A stretch of 33,374 bases of DNA from Desulfobacterales bacterium (GCA_024226555.1 JAAELO010000621.1:1-33374), one strand, 5' to 3'. Shown: positions 24,646 to 32,910, counted from the first letter of the stretch. The notes: generated from the sequence alone by a model not told the origin. Program-made: numbers and translations.

Positions 24646-25320
24646 ATGAAAAGAATATTTTTATTATTAAGTTCTGTTTTTGTTCTATTTGGAAGCATAA
24701 ATATATATGCCGAACCAAGTGATGCATCGTATAAAAAAGAAGAATACATTAAATTAGGCATTCCGAGTAAAATAAATAATTTTAATGATTTTGCTAAAGT
24801 ATATAGAACGATTGATAAATTAAATGCAAAATATCTCCCTAAATATAATAGTAAAAAATCAGGGGAATTATTTAGATACCTTTTTAATAAAGATATAATT
24901 AATAAAATTATAAAAAACAATCAGTCACTTTTTGAAAAAAGAAAGATCCTTGGAAAGTACTCAAAAATGTATTCAGATTTTGCAGATCTTTATCTGTTGA
25001 AAGGAGGCAAATTCTACAAAAATGAAATTCAAAGAATAAGTCTTTTATCTACTTATTCATTGGTTTCAACCTTTGAACTAATGGATAAAGAATTAACAGA
25101 AAAAAACCTTACCCTTATTGATGAGAAAATTCTATTTATCACTAAAATGATTGGACGTGAAATTTGGGGAATTCAGCATAAAATTACAAAAAAAAAAACT
25201 ATAGATTTACAAACACGTTTGTATTTAATTAAAGAACTACCTTTACTAATGGATAAAATCAAAAATATAAAATTTTTGGATTATGAGAATAATATAAAAA
25301 GAATTCAAAGTTTATATTGA
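24646..25320 (+). CDS. Exported protein of unknown function
   Basis: This 224-residue protein has a clear signal peptide (about 1-22, cut near I-Y-A-E). The mature part is basic, all-helical and free of Cys. It resembles the helical N-terminal part of the deacetylase at 252 in composition (E-K-x-L-x-K-K pattern), but not clearly in sequence. I recognise no domain. It stands alone after the HD-GYP gene, 203 bp away. The ATG has a poor ribosome site. Confidence 0.6.
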   Translation: MKRIFLLLSSVFVLFGSINIYAEPSDASYKKEEYIKLGIPSKINNFNDFAKVYRTIDKLNAKYLPKYNSKKSGELFRYLFNKDIINKIIKNNQSLFEKRKILGKYSKMYSDFADLYLLKGGKFYKNEIQRISLLSTYSLVSTFELMDKELTEKNLTLIDEKILFITKMIGREIWGIQHKITKKKTIDLQTRLYLIKELPLLMDKIKNIKFLDYENNIKRIQSLY

Positions 25321-25434
25321 GTGAAATATTTGATGATGGATTGTCAAATCGCTGATGCGAACCAAAATGAATCTGATTCCTTAGGTATCAGACAACAGTC
25401 TTGCGACCGATTATTAAACCGATAGTTGTTAGAG

Positions 25435-25617
25435 TCATATGGATAGATACGAAAGAACTTTATTAAAGATGTACGATTTAGAGCATATAACGGAAATTAT
25501 TCTTCCAAGAAGTTTGTGCTTTTTTGCAACAGCACTATAATTATTCGTTTCTATACACTCTTTAAGAATCTGTTCTTTAAAATTCTTATTATATGTTTTT
25601 AACTTTTTTGAATTCAA
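25435..25617 (-). pseudogene. Truncated transposase, HTH stub
   Basis: The first 37 or so residues (K-T-Y-N-K-N-F-K-E-Q-I-L-K-E-C, then N-Y-S-A-V-A-K-K-H-K-L) match the start of IS3-type OrfA/HTH_Tnp_1 transposases, in which a helix-turn-helix binds the element's end. The similarity breaks off after K-K-H-K-L, and no catalytic domain follows. It marks the left side of the foreign-looking segment. Its ends are not recognisable. Confidence 0.6.
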
Positions 25618-25995
25618 ATTTAATTGCTCCTTTCAGGAAAATCTTAATACCTGATTACGAGCAAAATGTCTCCACATTATATAGGGAGTTAGAGAGGGAA
25701 TATAAAATAATGCCCAACCAAATCAATGGAATAAACGATGTTGCAAATATCAGTTCACTGTTCATCGAATTTCAGCAACATTTGTATAAACAAAAAGCAG
25801 CATAAATTCAGTGGATGCAAGCGGATAATGTCCAAGCCTACCGTTTTACCCTTTGTTCAGGAACATAAATTGGGGTCGCTCATTACATGGTTTTGGATTT
25901 TTAACAAATTCAAAGGAAATTACTGGATGGATACCATTAAAAAACATGAAAGAACTATATTAATTGGCGTTTATGTTATTTGAAGAGGAAATTTT
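25618..25995. other. Gene-free flank of the foreign island
   Basis: This stretch between the transposase stub and the hydrolase start contains only short frames (for example 25593-25805 and 25738-25983) with no recognisable product. Codon and base texture from about 25790 onward resembles the hydrolase rather than the host. I see no intact element ends. Confidence 0.5.
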
Positions 25996-27411
25996 ATGTT
26001 AATACGGATGCTAAGATATGTTGCGTTAATGTGGATATTATTGTTATCAGCTTGTTCAAGTCAGCAAGTAGAAATTAAACCAGGTATTTCTATGCCTGAG
26101 AAAGGTGATCTATTGCCTGCTCAACATTGGCAATTTTCCTATTTCGATGAGCCAAGATTTAATAGCAAAGTGGCGGTATTAGAAGCGGGTGACAAGCATA
26201 ATCCACCTGTTATTCTGATCCATGGGCTTGGGCAATTAGGTATGAAAGACTGGTTTACTGTTATTCCGGACCTTGAAAAAAACTACCATGTTATTGCGAT
26301 AGACCTGCCCGGATTTGGTAATTCATCTGCGTCTTTTTTACGTTTTCTCCCTAGTCATTATGCCGAGGTCATTGCAGCAATTAGTAAGCAATACATAAAT
26401 AGAAAAGCAATTGTGATTGGCCATTCGATGGGTGGGGCGGTTGCCTTACGATACTCCAATTTGTATGGCGAACTTGTTGATAAACTGATTGTGGTGGATG
26501 CCGCAGGTATTATAGAAAAGTCAGCATTTATTAAATATATTGCTAAATTTAAGTTTGGTGATGATTTGCCAGTATTTGTGCAAAATATAATTGATCAATT
26601 AAACGGATTCAGCTCATCTATGATTGAAGCCGAATCGAAACCAGCATCGATAACACACTTCTTACAAAAAAATGATTCTGCATGGAAGTTATTGGTCTCA
26701 GACTCTCCAAATATGAATGCTGCATTAAGCTTGGTGGAAGAAGATTTTAGTCAAGCCGTCGCAGATCTCACCGTACCCGTTGATATTATTTGGGGGGAGA
26801 AAGATACCGTTGCACCATTACGAACAGGCAAAGTATTAAATAAGCAACTTACTAAGGCACGTTTACAGGTGATTAAAGGTGCCGGACATATGCCGATGCA
26901 GAGTCATCATTATGAATTTATTCAAGCATTAAATATAGCATTAACAGAGCCGATAGCAGATAAACAATTGCAGCAAAGTGAGCAAACAAGTCAAGGCGAT
27001 TTAATCTGTAATGATGAAAGTAATATGACCTATTCTGGACGTTATGACAGTATTGAGTTACGAGAATGTTCCAATATTAACTTGGTCAATATTACTAGCA
27101 ATCGATTAATAATCAGTGATTCGGCTGTGCAAATTGAAAACCTTAGACTTACTAATAAAGGCAGGTCACTAGAGATCAATGAGTCTGTTGTGACGATCAC
27201 TAATGCCAATATTTCAGGTCATCATAGTGTGTTAATAAATGGTAGTCGTTTGGATATGGCTGGAGTTTCAATAAAGGCAACAGGTGATGCAGTAATGATA
27301 AGTAATGGCTCATGGATTTCAGCGTCACTGAGTGATATTAGTAGTCCAAACTATCAAGGTGTGGTGCACGGTGCTTTTTATCTAAAACATCAACCATTAA
27401 TATCGGAGTAG
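25996..27411 (+). CDS. Alpha/beta-hydrolase lipoprotein with beta-helix-like tail
   Basis: This 471-residue lipoprotein has the signal M-L-R-Y-V-A-L-M-W-I-L-L-L-S-A-C (lipobox L-S-A-C). Residues about 65-315 are an alpha/beta hydrolase: oxyanion strand I-L-I-H-G-L-G, nucleophile elbow G-H-S-M-G-G, acid in W-G-E-K-D and base in G-A-G-H-M-P. The last 140 residues contain short repeated strands (I-S-D-S-A-V-Q-I, I-N-E-S-V-V-T-I, I-N-G-S-R-L-D-M, I-S-N-G-S-W-I) like a right-handed beta-helix. That combination is unusual. Codon use and G+C look different from the host and recall gamma-proteobacteria, and a transposase stub lies upstream, so recent acquisition is likely. The ATG follows GAGGAAA. 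Substrate unknown; an esterase or lipase on the outer membrane is plausible. Confidence 0.85.
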   Translation: MLIRMLRYVALMWILLLSACSSQQVEIKPGISMPEKGDLLPAQHWQFSYFDEPRFNSKVAVLEAGDKHNPPVILIHGLGQLGMKDWFTVIPDLEKNYHVIAIDLPGFGNSSASFLRFLPSHYAEVIAAISKQYINRKAIVIGHSMGGAVALRYSNLYGELVDKLIVVDAAGIIEKSAFIKYIAKFKFGDDLPVFVQNIIDQLNGFSSSMIEAESKPASITHFLQKNDSAWKLLVSDSPNMNAALSLVEEDFSQAVADLTVPVDIIWGEKDTVAPLRTGKVLNKQLTKARLQVIKGAGHMPMQSHHYEFIQALNIALTEPIADKQLQQSEQTSQGDLICNDESNMTYSGRYDSIELRECSNINLVNITSNRLIISDSAVQIENLRLTNKGRSLEINESVVTITNANISGHHSVLINGSRLDMAGVSIKATGDAVMISNGSWISASLSDISSPNYQGVVHGAFYLKHQPLISE

Positions 27412-27564
27412 GTAAAGAGAATAGAAAAAATAATGGGTCAAAACTTCATTTGGGCTTTGGAAAAGACTAAAATTTTGAAAGAAAGACAAGGCGTCAAGTC
27501 TGCTTTTGCCTGACATAAAAAGAAACGCATCATGGAAGATGGCAATAATGGAATGCGTTAACCA

Positions 27565-27894
27565 TCACTCAGGAAAACTCCGTGTGTTCTGGTATACATT
27601 GTCTGAAATGTTTAGTTCCAATAGGTGAACAGCAGCCATATTATAAATAGCAGCTTTTGGAATCTTTGGTAAATTTTGGGCACCACGAGCAAACATTTTC
27701 CAATCAGTACCATGCATAGAACCCACAGTTGGAATCACTCCGTGATCTCCTGGACCTATAAAAACGGCAGCTAATATACTTCCTCCAAACAGATATTTAC
27801 CCCATTTAAATGCTTTTGAACATCTTTTCATGGCTAAAAGATTTCGACTACAACAACTATCTAAAATCAATTCATTTATTTCAGGATATTGCAT
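27565..27894 (-). CDS. Small glycine-rich protein, unknown
   Basis: This 109-residue protein starts M-Q-Y-P-E-I-N-E-L-I-L-D-S-C-C. It has a short hydrophobic Gly-rich stretch (about 43-60: L-F-G-G-S-I-L-A-A-V-F-I-G-P-G-D-H-G) and no signal peptide. I know no family. The ATG at 27894 follows AAGGAAA. The frame stays open for 64 more codons upstream, but those read straight through the MITE at 27924-28052, so that extension is an artefact of the repeat. Its 29-nt leader adjoins the repeat directly. Confidence 0.5.
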   Translation of the reverse strand: MQYPEINELILDSCCSRNLLAMKRCSKAFKWGKYLFGGSILAAVFIGPGDHGVIPTVGSMHGTDWKMFARGAQNLPKIPKAAIYNMAAVHLLELNISDNVYQNTRSFPE

Positions 27895-27923
27895 AAAATT
27901 TCCTTTTTTAAAAGTTATATAAA

Positions 27924-28052
27924 GGGAACCTCTAATAACTGCTCTTTTGGTGAAATACTTTGTTATTTCCAAAAAAAATTGTAATAAAATCGGCTCGTTA
28001 TTTTTTGAAATGCCTTGTAATTCATCCAAAATTTTAATTATTAGAGGTTCCC
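27924..28052 (-). mobile_element. MITE copy 8 (short type)
   Basis: A 129-bp short-type copy, right end at 27924 (GGGAACCTCTAATAACTG) and left end at 28052 (TTATTAGAGGTTCCC). Flanks are TAAA and TTAA (three of four match). One of its frames is open for its whole length, in frame with the small gene to its left. Confidence 0.92.
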
Positions 28053-28114
28053 TTAATTGAGGTTTTGCTGATGACACTGTTAGCATCAGCTTTCGTTCAT
28101 CAAGAGGGCTACTT

Positions 28115-28214
28115 CATAAAAACTTAAAACCATAGTTTTTTGTTTAAGAGGTTAAAGGTCTAACAACATCTAAGGGGCACATCAAAAACTGAAATCCATG
28201 GTTTTTTATTTAAG
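28115..28214. repeat. Imperfect direct repeat, two units
   Basis: Units at about 28115-28149 and 28180-28214 share the pattern CAT-AAAAACT-AAA-CCAT-GTTTTTT-TTTAAG, differing at scattered positions. Each unit is itself weakly palindromic. They lie just downstream of lpxA on the minus strand and may work together as a tail or weak terminator for it. Confidence 0.5.
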
Positions 28215-28216
28215 GC

Positions 28217-29152
28217 CTAACTTGTTTTCAATATCCCCCTGTTTGAACTTCCCACAAAATTTATAAATCTATCTAAAACAGGACCTTCAGGAATCTCATC
28301 CTTAAGTTTTTGTATTGCTTTATTAGTTGGTATCATATCTATAAAGAATATTTTGTAAATATCTTTGACTACCTTAATATCGTCCTCTGAAAAACCATTT
28401 CGAGATAATCCAATAATATTTATCCCATAAACTTTGCCTCTTGCTCCTGTAACTAAAAGATAAGGCGCAACATCCTGAGCGATACCTGTCATTCCGCCAA
28501 TCATTGCAAAGTCACCTACTTTACAAAACTGATGAATTCCAGCAAAACCACCTGTTACAACAAAAGATCCTATTTCAACATGGCCTGCAAGTGTTGTATT
28601 GTTAGCAATTATGCAGTTGTTACCAACTCTGCAATCATGGCCAACATGGGCATATGACATCAACATGTTATTATCTCCAATAGTTGTTTTACCAATTCCA
28701 CCAGTAGAACCTGTATTTATAGAAACATATTCACGAATATCATTATTTTTGCCGATTGTTAGATATACTTTTTTTTCACTGTTTCCTTTATCCTGTGCCG
28801 GATGACCTAATGTTGTATAGGAACCGAAATAGTTATTTTCATCTATTATAATATTTCCTTTTATAGTAACACCATTTTCAAGGTGATTATTTTTATTAAT
28901 TATAACATCACTCTTAAGTTTTACGATTTCATTATCTTTGCCCATGAAATGACCATCAGAGCCAATATTTGAGTAAGCTCCAATAAAAACATTTTCAGAG
29001 ATCTCAGTCTTTCCTTTTAGATTTACATTGTTTTCAATAATACAGTTATCACCTAAAACAACATCAGATCCAATAATTGAGTATGCTCCAATTTTTACAT
29101 TTTTTCCTATACTTGCATTTTCATTAACAATAGCAGTCTCATGAATATCCAA
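28217..29152 (-). CDS. lpxA: LpxA-type acyltransferase, probably for UDP-GlcNAc3N
   Basis: This enzyme transfers a 3-hydroxyacyl chain from ACP to the sugar nucleotide in the first step of lipid A synthesis. It is a left-handed beta-helix of hexapeptide repeats with A-H-V-G-H-D-C (His172 equals the E. coli catalytic His125), L-A-G-H-V-E and I-H-Q-F-C. It is about 47 residues longer before the catalytic His than E. coli LpxA (extra helix coils around 65-110). By hand alignment, E. coli His99 is Asn here (Asn146, V-S-I-N-T-G). With the gnnA/gnnB neighbours this suggests a 3-amino sugar substrate. I chose TTG 29152 because AGAGGAG lies eight bases before it and the protein then starts D-I-H-E-T-A-I-V as LpxA should. 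The longer frame back to 29266 adds 38 residues without homology. Confidence 0.9.
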   Translation of the reverse strand: MDIHETAIVNENASIGKNVKIGAYSIIGSDVVLGDNCIIENNVNLKGKTEISENVFIGAYSNIGSDGHFMGKDNEIVKLKSDVIINKNNHLENGVTIKGNIIIDENNYFGSYTTLGHPAQDKGNSEKKVYLTIGKNNDIREYVSINTGSTGGIGKTTIGDNNMLMSYAHVGHDCRVGNNCIIANNTTLAGHVEIGSFVVTGGFAGIHQFCKVGDFAMIGGMTGIAQDVAPYLLVTGARGKVYGINIIGLSRNGFSEDDIKVVKDIYKIFFIDMIPTNKAIQKLKDEIPEGPVLDRFINFVGSSNRGILKTS

Positions 29153-29334
29153 AATTTGTTTCTCCTCTGTTTTATTTTTTTTACAAATAGAGTTATAACA
29201 CAAATGCGCGATCTTTTTTAATAAGAAGTTTATAATTAAAGGTTCCAATATAAAATTGACTGTCAATTTCTTTCATTAATATTAATCTGATTGTTTATAA
29301 ACAAAGCTTATTTTATAAGAATACATTAGTTATA

Positions 29335-29461
29335 GGGAATCTCTAAGAACTGACCTTTTTGCGAAAAACAGATATAACAAAAAAAAACTGTAGTAAAATC
29401 AACTCGTTGTTTTTTGTTATTTCTTGTTTTTTATCAAATATTCTAATTATTAGAGGTTCCC
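29335..29461 (-). mobile_element. MITE copy 9 (short type, TSD TATA)
   Basis: A 127-bp copy, right end at 29335 (GGGAATCTCTAAGAACTG), left end at 29461 (TTATTAGAGGTTCCC), with a perfect TATA duplication (29331-29334 and 29462-29465). A right-end relic follows at once on its right side. It lies in the divergent region between lpxA and gnnA. Confidence 0.93.
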
Positions 29462-29465
29462 TATA

Positions 29466-29485
29466 GGCAGTTATTAGAGATTCCC
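29466..29485 (+). repeat. MITE right-end relic beside copy 9
   Basis: GGCAGTTATTAGAGATTCCC stands alone directly after the TATA flank of copy 9. Copy 9 probably inserted into an older copy and most of that copy was lost. Confidence 0.75.
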
Positions 29486-29624
29486 CATATTCATTATTCA
29501 CTATTTACAATCGTTCTTTTTTACAATATTTAATTGTTTTTAACATTTTCGTGATATAAAAGATGTTAAATTAAAAAATACTTTAAAAGGTAAAAACTAA
29601 ATAAATTAAATTCAGGATAATAAA

Positions 29625-30584
29625 ATGAAAAAATTAAGAGCTGCCGTCATAGGTGTTGGTTATTTAGGGAAATTCCATGCACAAAAATATGCAATGCTTG
29701 ATAATGTAGAACTTATTGGTGTTGTGGACGTAAATAAAGAAAATGCAAAAAAGATAGCTGACGAGGTAGGAACCGAAGCTTTCACTGATTACAAAGAATT
29801 GTTTGGTAAAATCGACATCGCAAGCATAGTGGTACCTACACCATACCACCATGAGGTTGGTAAGGATTGTTTGAATAATGGTGTTGATATCTTGCTTGAA
29901 AAACCTATGACTACTACAATCGAAGAGGCAAACGAACTTATTGAGATTGCAGATAAAAAAGGACGACTCATTCAGGTAGGTCATCTTGAAAGGTACAATC
30001 CAGCAGTTGTGGCATTGAAAGATACTATTAAAGAACCAATGTTCATAGAATCACACAGGCTTAGCTTTTATCAGGAGAGAGGAACAGATGTTAGTGTTGT
30101 TCTGGATCTAATGATACACGATATAGATATTATTTTAAATTTTGTAAAATCTGATGTTAAACACATACATGCTGCCGGCGCCCCAATTATATCTGGTAAT
30201 GTGGATATTGCAAATGTCAGGCTTGAGTTTGAAAGTGGTTGTATCGCAAATATAACCGCAAGCAGAATTTCAAGCAAAGTTCAAAGAAAAATACGATTAT
30301 TTCAGAAAGATGCATACGTATCAGTGGATTTTGCAGAGAAATCAATCGATATAATTCAGCAGGACACAAGTAAAACAGATGGTCCACTTCCTGGAATGAT
30401 CAGCAAAAAACTTCCTATTGTCGAATCTGATGCTCTTGAAGAAGAGATCCGTGCATTTGTGGAATCTGTAAATAGTAAAAAAACACCAGCTGTTTCAGGA
30501 GAAGTTGGAAGAGATGCTTTAAAAATTGCTTTAACAGTTATGGATCAGATACAAAATTCAACGGAGAACTGGGGAAAGGCTTAG
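29625..30584 (+). CDS. gnnA: Gfo/Idh/MocA oxidoreductase, likely UDP-GlcNAc 3-dehydrogenase (GnnA)
   Basis: This 319-residue NAD-dependent dehydrogenase has the Rossmann start A-V-I-G-V-G-Y-L-G-K-F-H-A (6-18), the strand V-D-V-N-K, and family motifs L-E-K-P (about 91-94) and G-H-L-E-R-Y-N-P-A (about 117-125). Between lpxA and lpxB and near a DegT aminotransferase it matches GnnA of Acidithiobacillus ferrooxidans and Leptospira, which oxidises C3 of UDP-GlcNAc so that GnnB can aminate it. The name rests on context as much as on sequence. Its TAG is followed directly by the lpxB ATG with no gap, so the two are co-translated. The ATG follows CAGGATAA. Confidence 0.83.
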   Translation: MKKLRAAVIGVGYLGKFHAQKYAMLDNVELIGVVDVNKENAKKIADEVGTEAFTDYKELFGKIDIASIVVPTPYHHEVGKDCLNNGVDILLEKPMTTTIEEANELIEIADKKGRLIQVGHLERYNPAVVALKDTIKEPMFIESHRLSFYQERGTDVSVVLDLMIHDIDIILNFVKSDVKHIHAAGAPIISGNVDIANVRLEFESGCIANITASRISSKVQRKIRLFQKDAYVSVDFAEKSIDIIQQDTSKTDGPLPGMISKKLPIVESDALEEEIRAFVESVNSKKTPAVSGEVGRDALKIALTVMDQIQNSTENWGKA

Positions 30585-31721
30585 ATGCAGAAGGAAAATA
30601 AAAACAGATCTGTAATGATTTTAACTGGGGAGGCTTCAGGCGATGTTCATGGAGCACACCTTATAAAAGAGCTCAGGAAAAAAGATGATTCTTTAGATAT
30701 TTTTGGTATCGGTGGGGAGAACCTTGAAAGAGAAGGAGTTGAGATAATATTCAACTCTTCGCTTCTTGCAGTTATAGGTATAGTTGAAGTTCTTGCAAAA
30801 CTTCCAACTGTATTAAAAGCTTTAAGTGTTGCAAAAAAAGCGCTTAAAGAGAGAAAACCAGACCTTCTTATATTGATTGATTATCCTGAATTTAATCTTA
30901 ATGTTGCAAAAAGAGCTAAAAAGCTTGGAATTAAAGTACTCTATTATATAACTCCACAAGTTTGGGCCTGGAGAACAGGAAGAGTAAAAAAGATTAAGCA
31001 GATTGTTGATCATATGGCTGTTATTTTGCCATTTGAAAAAAAATTCTTTACTGAATATGATATCCCCACAACATATGTTGGGCACCCCTTATTAGATGGT
31101 AATGAGAAAATTGTAGTAAATGACCCAAAAGCTGACAAGACTATTATTGGCCTTCTTCCTGGTTCAAGAGATGGAGAGATAAGGAAAATTCTTCCTGTAC
31201 TTCTTGAAACAGCTGAAGTTTTAAAAAACAAAATCGAAAATGTTCAATTTGTAATACCTCTGGCAAAATCTGTAAATCTTGAACTTTTTAACAGTGTTAT
31301 AAACGAATATAAAGATAAAGTGGATTTTATAATTGAAGAAGATGGTGTAGATAAGGTATTTAAAGGTTGTAAACTTGTAGTGGCAACTTCAGGAACTGTA
31401 ACCACAGAGGCTGCTATTGCAAATGTACCCATGATAATAGTCTACATAACGTCTCCTTTAACATATTATATCGGAAAAAAACTTTCCCATGTTGATCATG
31501 TAGGACTCACAAATATAATTGCAGGTAAAGAGATTGTGCCTGAGCTCCTTCAGGAAAATGTCAATCCATCTAAAATTTCTGAATTGGTTACAGATCTAAT
31601 AGATAATCCAGAAAAAATCTCTGAAATGAAAAACGAACTAAAAAGAGTAAAAAATCTCTTAGGTGGAAGTGGGGCTTCAGAGAAAACAGCCGGGGTTGCA
31701 ATTAATTTGTTAAATCAGTAG
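30585..31721 (+). CDS. lpxB: Lipid A disaccharide synthase
   Basis: This 378-residue inverting glycosyltransferase (GT19) joins 2,3-diacyl-sugar-1-phosphate to its UDP form to make the lipid A disaccharide on the inner face of the inner membrane. Family landmarks are G-E-A-S-G-D-V-H-G (15-23), D-Y-P-E-F-N-L (about 99-105), Y-Y-I-T-P-Q-V-W-A-W (about 121-130), V-G-H-P-L-L-D and L-P-G-S-R-D-G-E-I. Length is normal. It starts on the base after the gnnA stop. A strong bidirectional terminator follows. Because of gnnA/gnnB its substrate here would be the 3-amino, amide-acylated sugar. Confidence 0.95.
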   Translation: MQKENKNRSVMILTGEASGDVHGAHLIKELRKKDDSLDIFGIGGENLEREGVEIIFNSSLLAVIGIVEVLAKLPTVLKALSVAKKALKERKPDLLILIDYPEFNLNVAKRAKKLGIKVLYYITPQVWAWRTGRVKKIKQIVDHMAVILPFEKKFFTEYDIPTTYVGHPLLDGNEKIVVNDPKADKTIIGLLPGSRDGEIRKILPVLLETAEVLKNKIENVQFVIPLAKSVNLELFNSVINEYKDKVDFIIEEDGVDKVFKGCKLVVATSGTVTTEAAIANVPMIIVYITSPLTYYIGKKLSHVDHVGLTNIIAGKEIVPELLQENVNPSKISELVTDLIDNPEKISEMKNELKRVKNLLGGSGASEKTAGVAINLLNQ

Positions 31722-31737
31722 AGTTTCCTTATAAAAC

Positions 31738-31771
31738 GAAAACGGTGATGGTAACATCACCGTTTTTTTTT
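31738..31771. terminator. Bidirectional terminator between lpxB and gnnB
   Basis: A perfect ten-base stem (AACGGTGATG 31741-31750, CATCACCGTT 31755-31764) with loop GTAA is followed by T8 on the plus strand, and by TTTTCG on the minus strand after the mirrored stem. It lies between the convergent stops at 31721 and 31780. A MITE-like relic (GAGGTTCCTA, 31773-31782) adjoins the right side. Confidence 0.9.
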
Positions 31772-31779
31772 CGAGGTTC

Positions 31780-32910
31780 CTAAGAGTAAAATTTCTTAAT
31801 CGTTTCAACAACATAAATTAGCTGATCTTCGTTTAAATCCGGGTATATAGGAATCGCTATTGTTGAATCGGCAGCACTTTCTGAATTAGGAAAGTCACCT
31901 TTTTTATATCCAAGATCTGTAAAGCAATTCTGCAAATGAAGTGGAACTGGGTAGTAAATATCATTTCCAATACCATTATCATTGATGAATTGCCTTAACT
32001 CATCCCTTTTTTCATCCACACTAATTATAAATTGGTTGTAAATGTGGCGACTTTGTACTTCTTCTGGAAGTTTTACATTTTTAAGTGCAGCTTCTTTAAA
32101 TAGTTTTCTGTATATTTCAGCATTTTCCTGCCTTCCTTTAGTCCAGCTATCTAAATGCTTTAGTTTAATTGATACAATTGCTGCCTGAAGAGCATCCAGT
32201 CTAAAGTTGCCTCCAACCATCTCATGATAATATTTCGGATGTGAACCATGATTACGAAGTTTTACAAGCTTTTCAAACATTTCACTTGAATTAGTTGTAA
32301 CAATACCACCATCTCCAAATGCCCCCAGGTTTTTTGAAGGAAAGAATGAAAAACATCCAAAATCACCCATGGAACCAGCCCTTTTTCCTTTAAATTCTGA
32401 ACCAATTGCCTGGGCAGCATCTTCAATAACAACAAGATTATATTTTTTAGCAATATCAAGAATTTGATCCATATCTGCGCATTGTCCATAGAGATGTACG
32501 GGCATAATGGCTTTTAACTTTGATCTTTCATTATCCCCAAGATTTTCAATTGCCTTTATCATGGAGTCAGGGGATATATTATATGTGGATGGATCGATAT
32601 CTGCAAAAAGAGGTTTTGCTCCAACCCTTGATATAGCACCGGCTGTTGCAAAAAAAGTGTAAGGTGTTGTAAGGACGATATCTTCTTTGCCAATATCAGC
32701 ACACATTAAGCTTATAATAAGAGCATCAGTTCCTGATGAAACCCCTAATGAGAATTTGGTATCACAGTATTCGGCAATTTCCTTCTCTAATTTTTCAACA
32801 TGTGGTCCTAAAATGAAATACTGACTCTCATAAATCTCTTCAGTTACTTTTAAAACTTCTTCTTTTATTTCCTGATATTGTTTTTTTAAATCCAGTAAAG
32901 GTACCTGCAT
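31780..32910 (-). CDS. gnnB: DegT/DnrJ/EryC1 aminotransferase, likely UDP-3-keto-GlcNAc aminotransferase (GnnB)
   Basis: This 376-residue PLP-dependent sugar aminotransferase has G-V-S-S-G-T-D-A-L (phosphate site), P-Y-T-F-F-A-T-A, I-E-D-A-A-Q-A-I-G (PLP Asp) and S-F-F-P-S-K-N-L-G-A-F-G-D-G-G with the Schiff-base Lys. It would aminate the 3-keto sugar made by GnnA, giving UDP-GlcNAc3N for LpxA. It lies on the opposite strand, converging on lpxB, so it is a separate transcript. Aminotransferases of this family also make other amino sugars, so the name is contextual. The ATG at 32910 (M-Q-V-P-L-L-D-L-K) follows AAGGAAAATT; the frame is open ten codons further but without a better site. Confidence 0.82.
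   Translation of the reverse strand: MQVPLLDLKKQYQEIKEEVLKVTEEIYESQYFILGPHVEKLEKEIAEYCDTKFSLGVSSGTDALIISLMCADIGKEDIVLTTPYTFFATAGAISRVGAKPLFADIDPSTYNISPDSMIKAIENLGDNERSKLKAIMPVHLYGQCADMDQILDIAKKYNLVVIEDAAQAIGSEFKGKRAGSMGDFGCFSFFPSKNLGAFGDGGIVTTNSSEMFEKLVKLRNHGSHPKYYHEMVGGNFRLDALQAAIVSIKLKHLDSWTKGRQENAEIYRKLFKEAALKNVKLPEEVQSRHIYNQFIISVDEKRDELRQFINDNGIGNDIYYPVPLHLQNCFTDLGYKKGDFPNSESAADSTIAIPIYPDLNEDQLIYVVETIKKFYS

Noticed and set aside
25593-25983. Two short frames before the alpha/beta-hydrolase
   Set aside because: No ribosome sites, no recognisable domains and mutual overlap.
27895-28086. N-terminal extension of the small gene at 27565
   Set aside because: The extra 64 codons are MITE sequence; AAGGAAA before ATG 27894 supports the short start.
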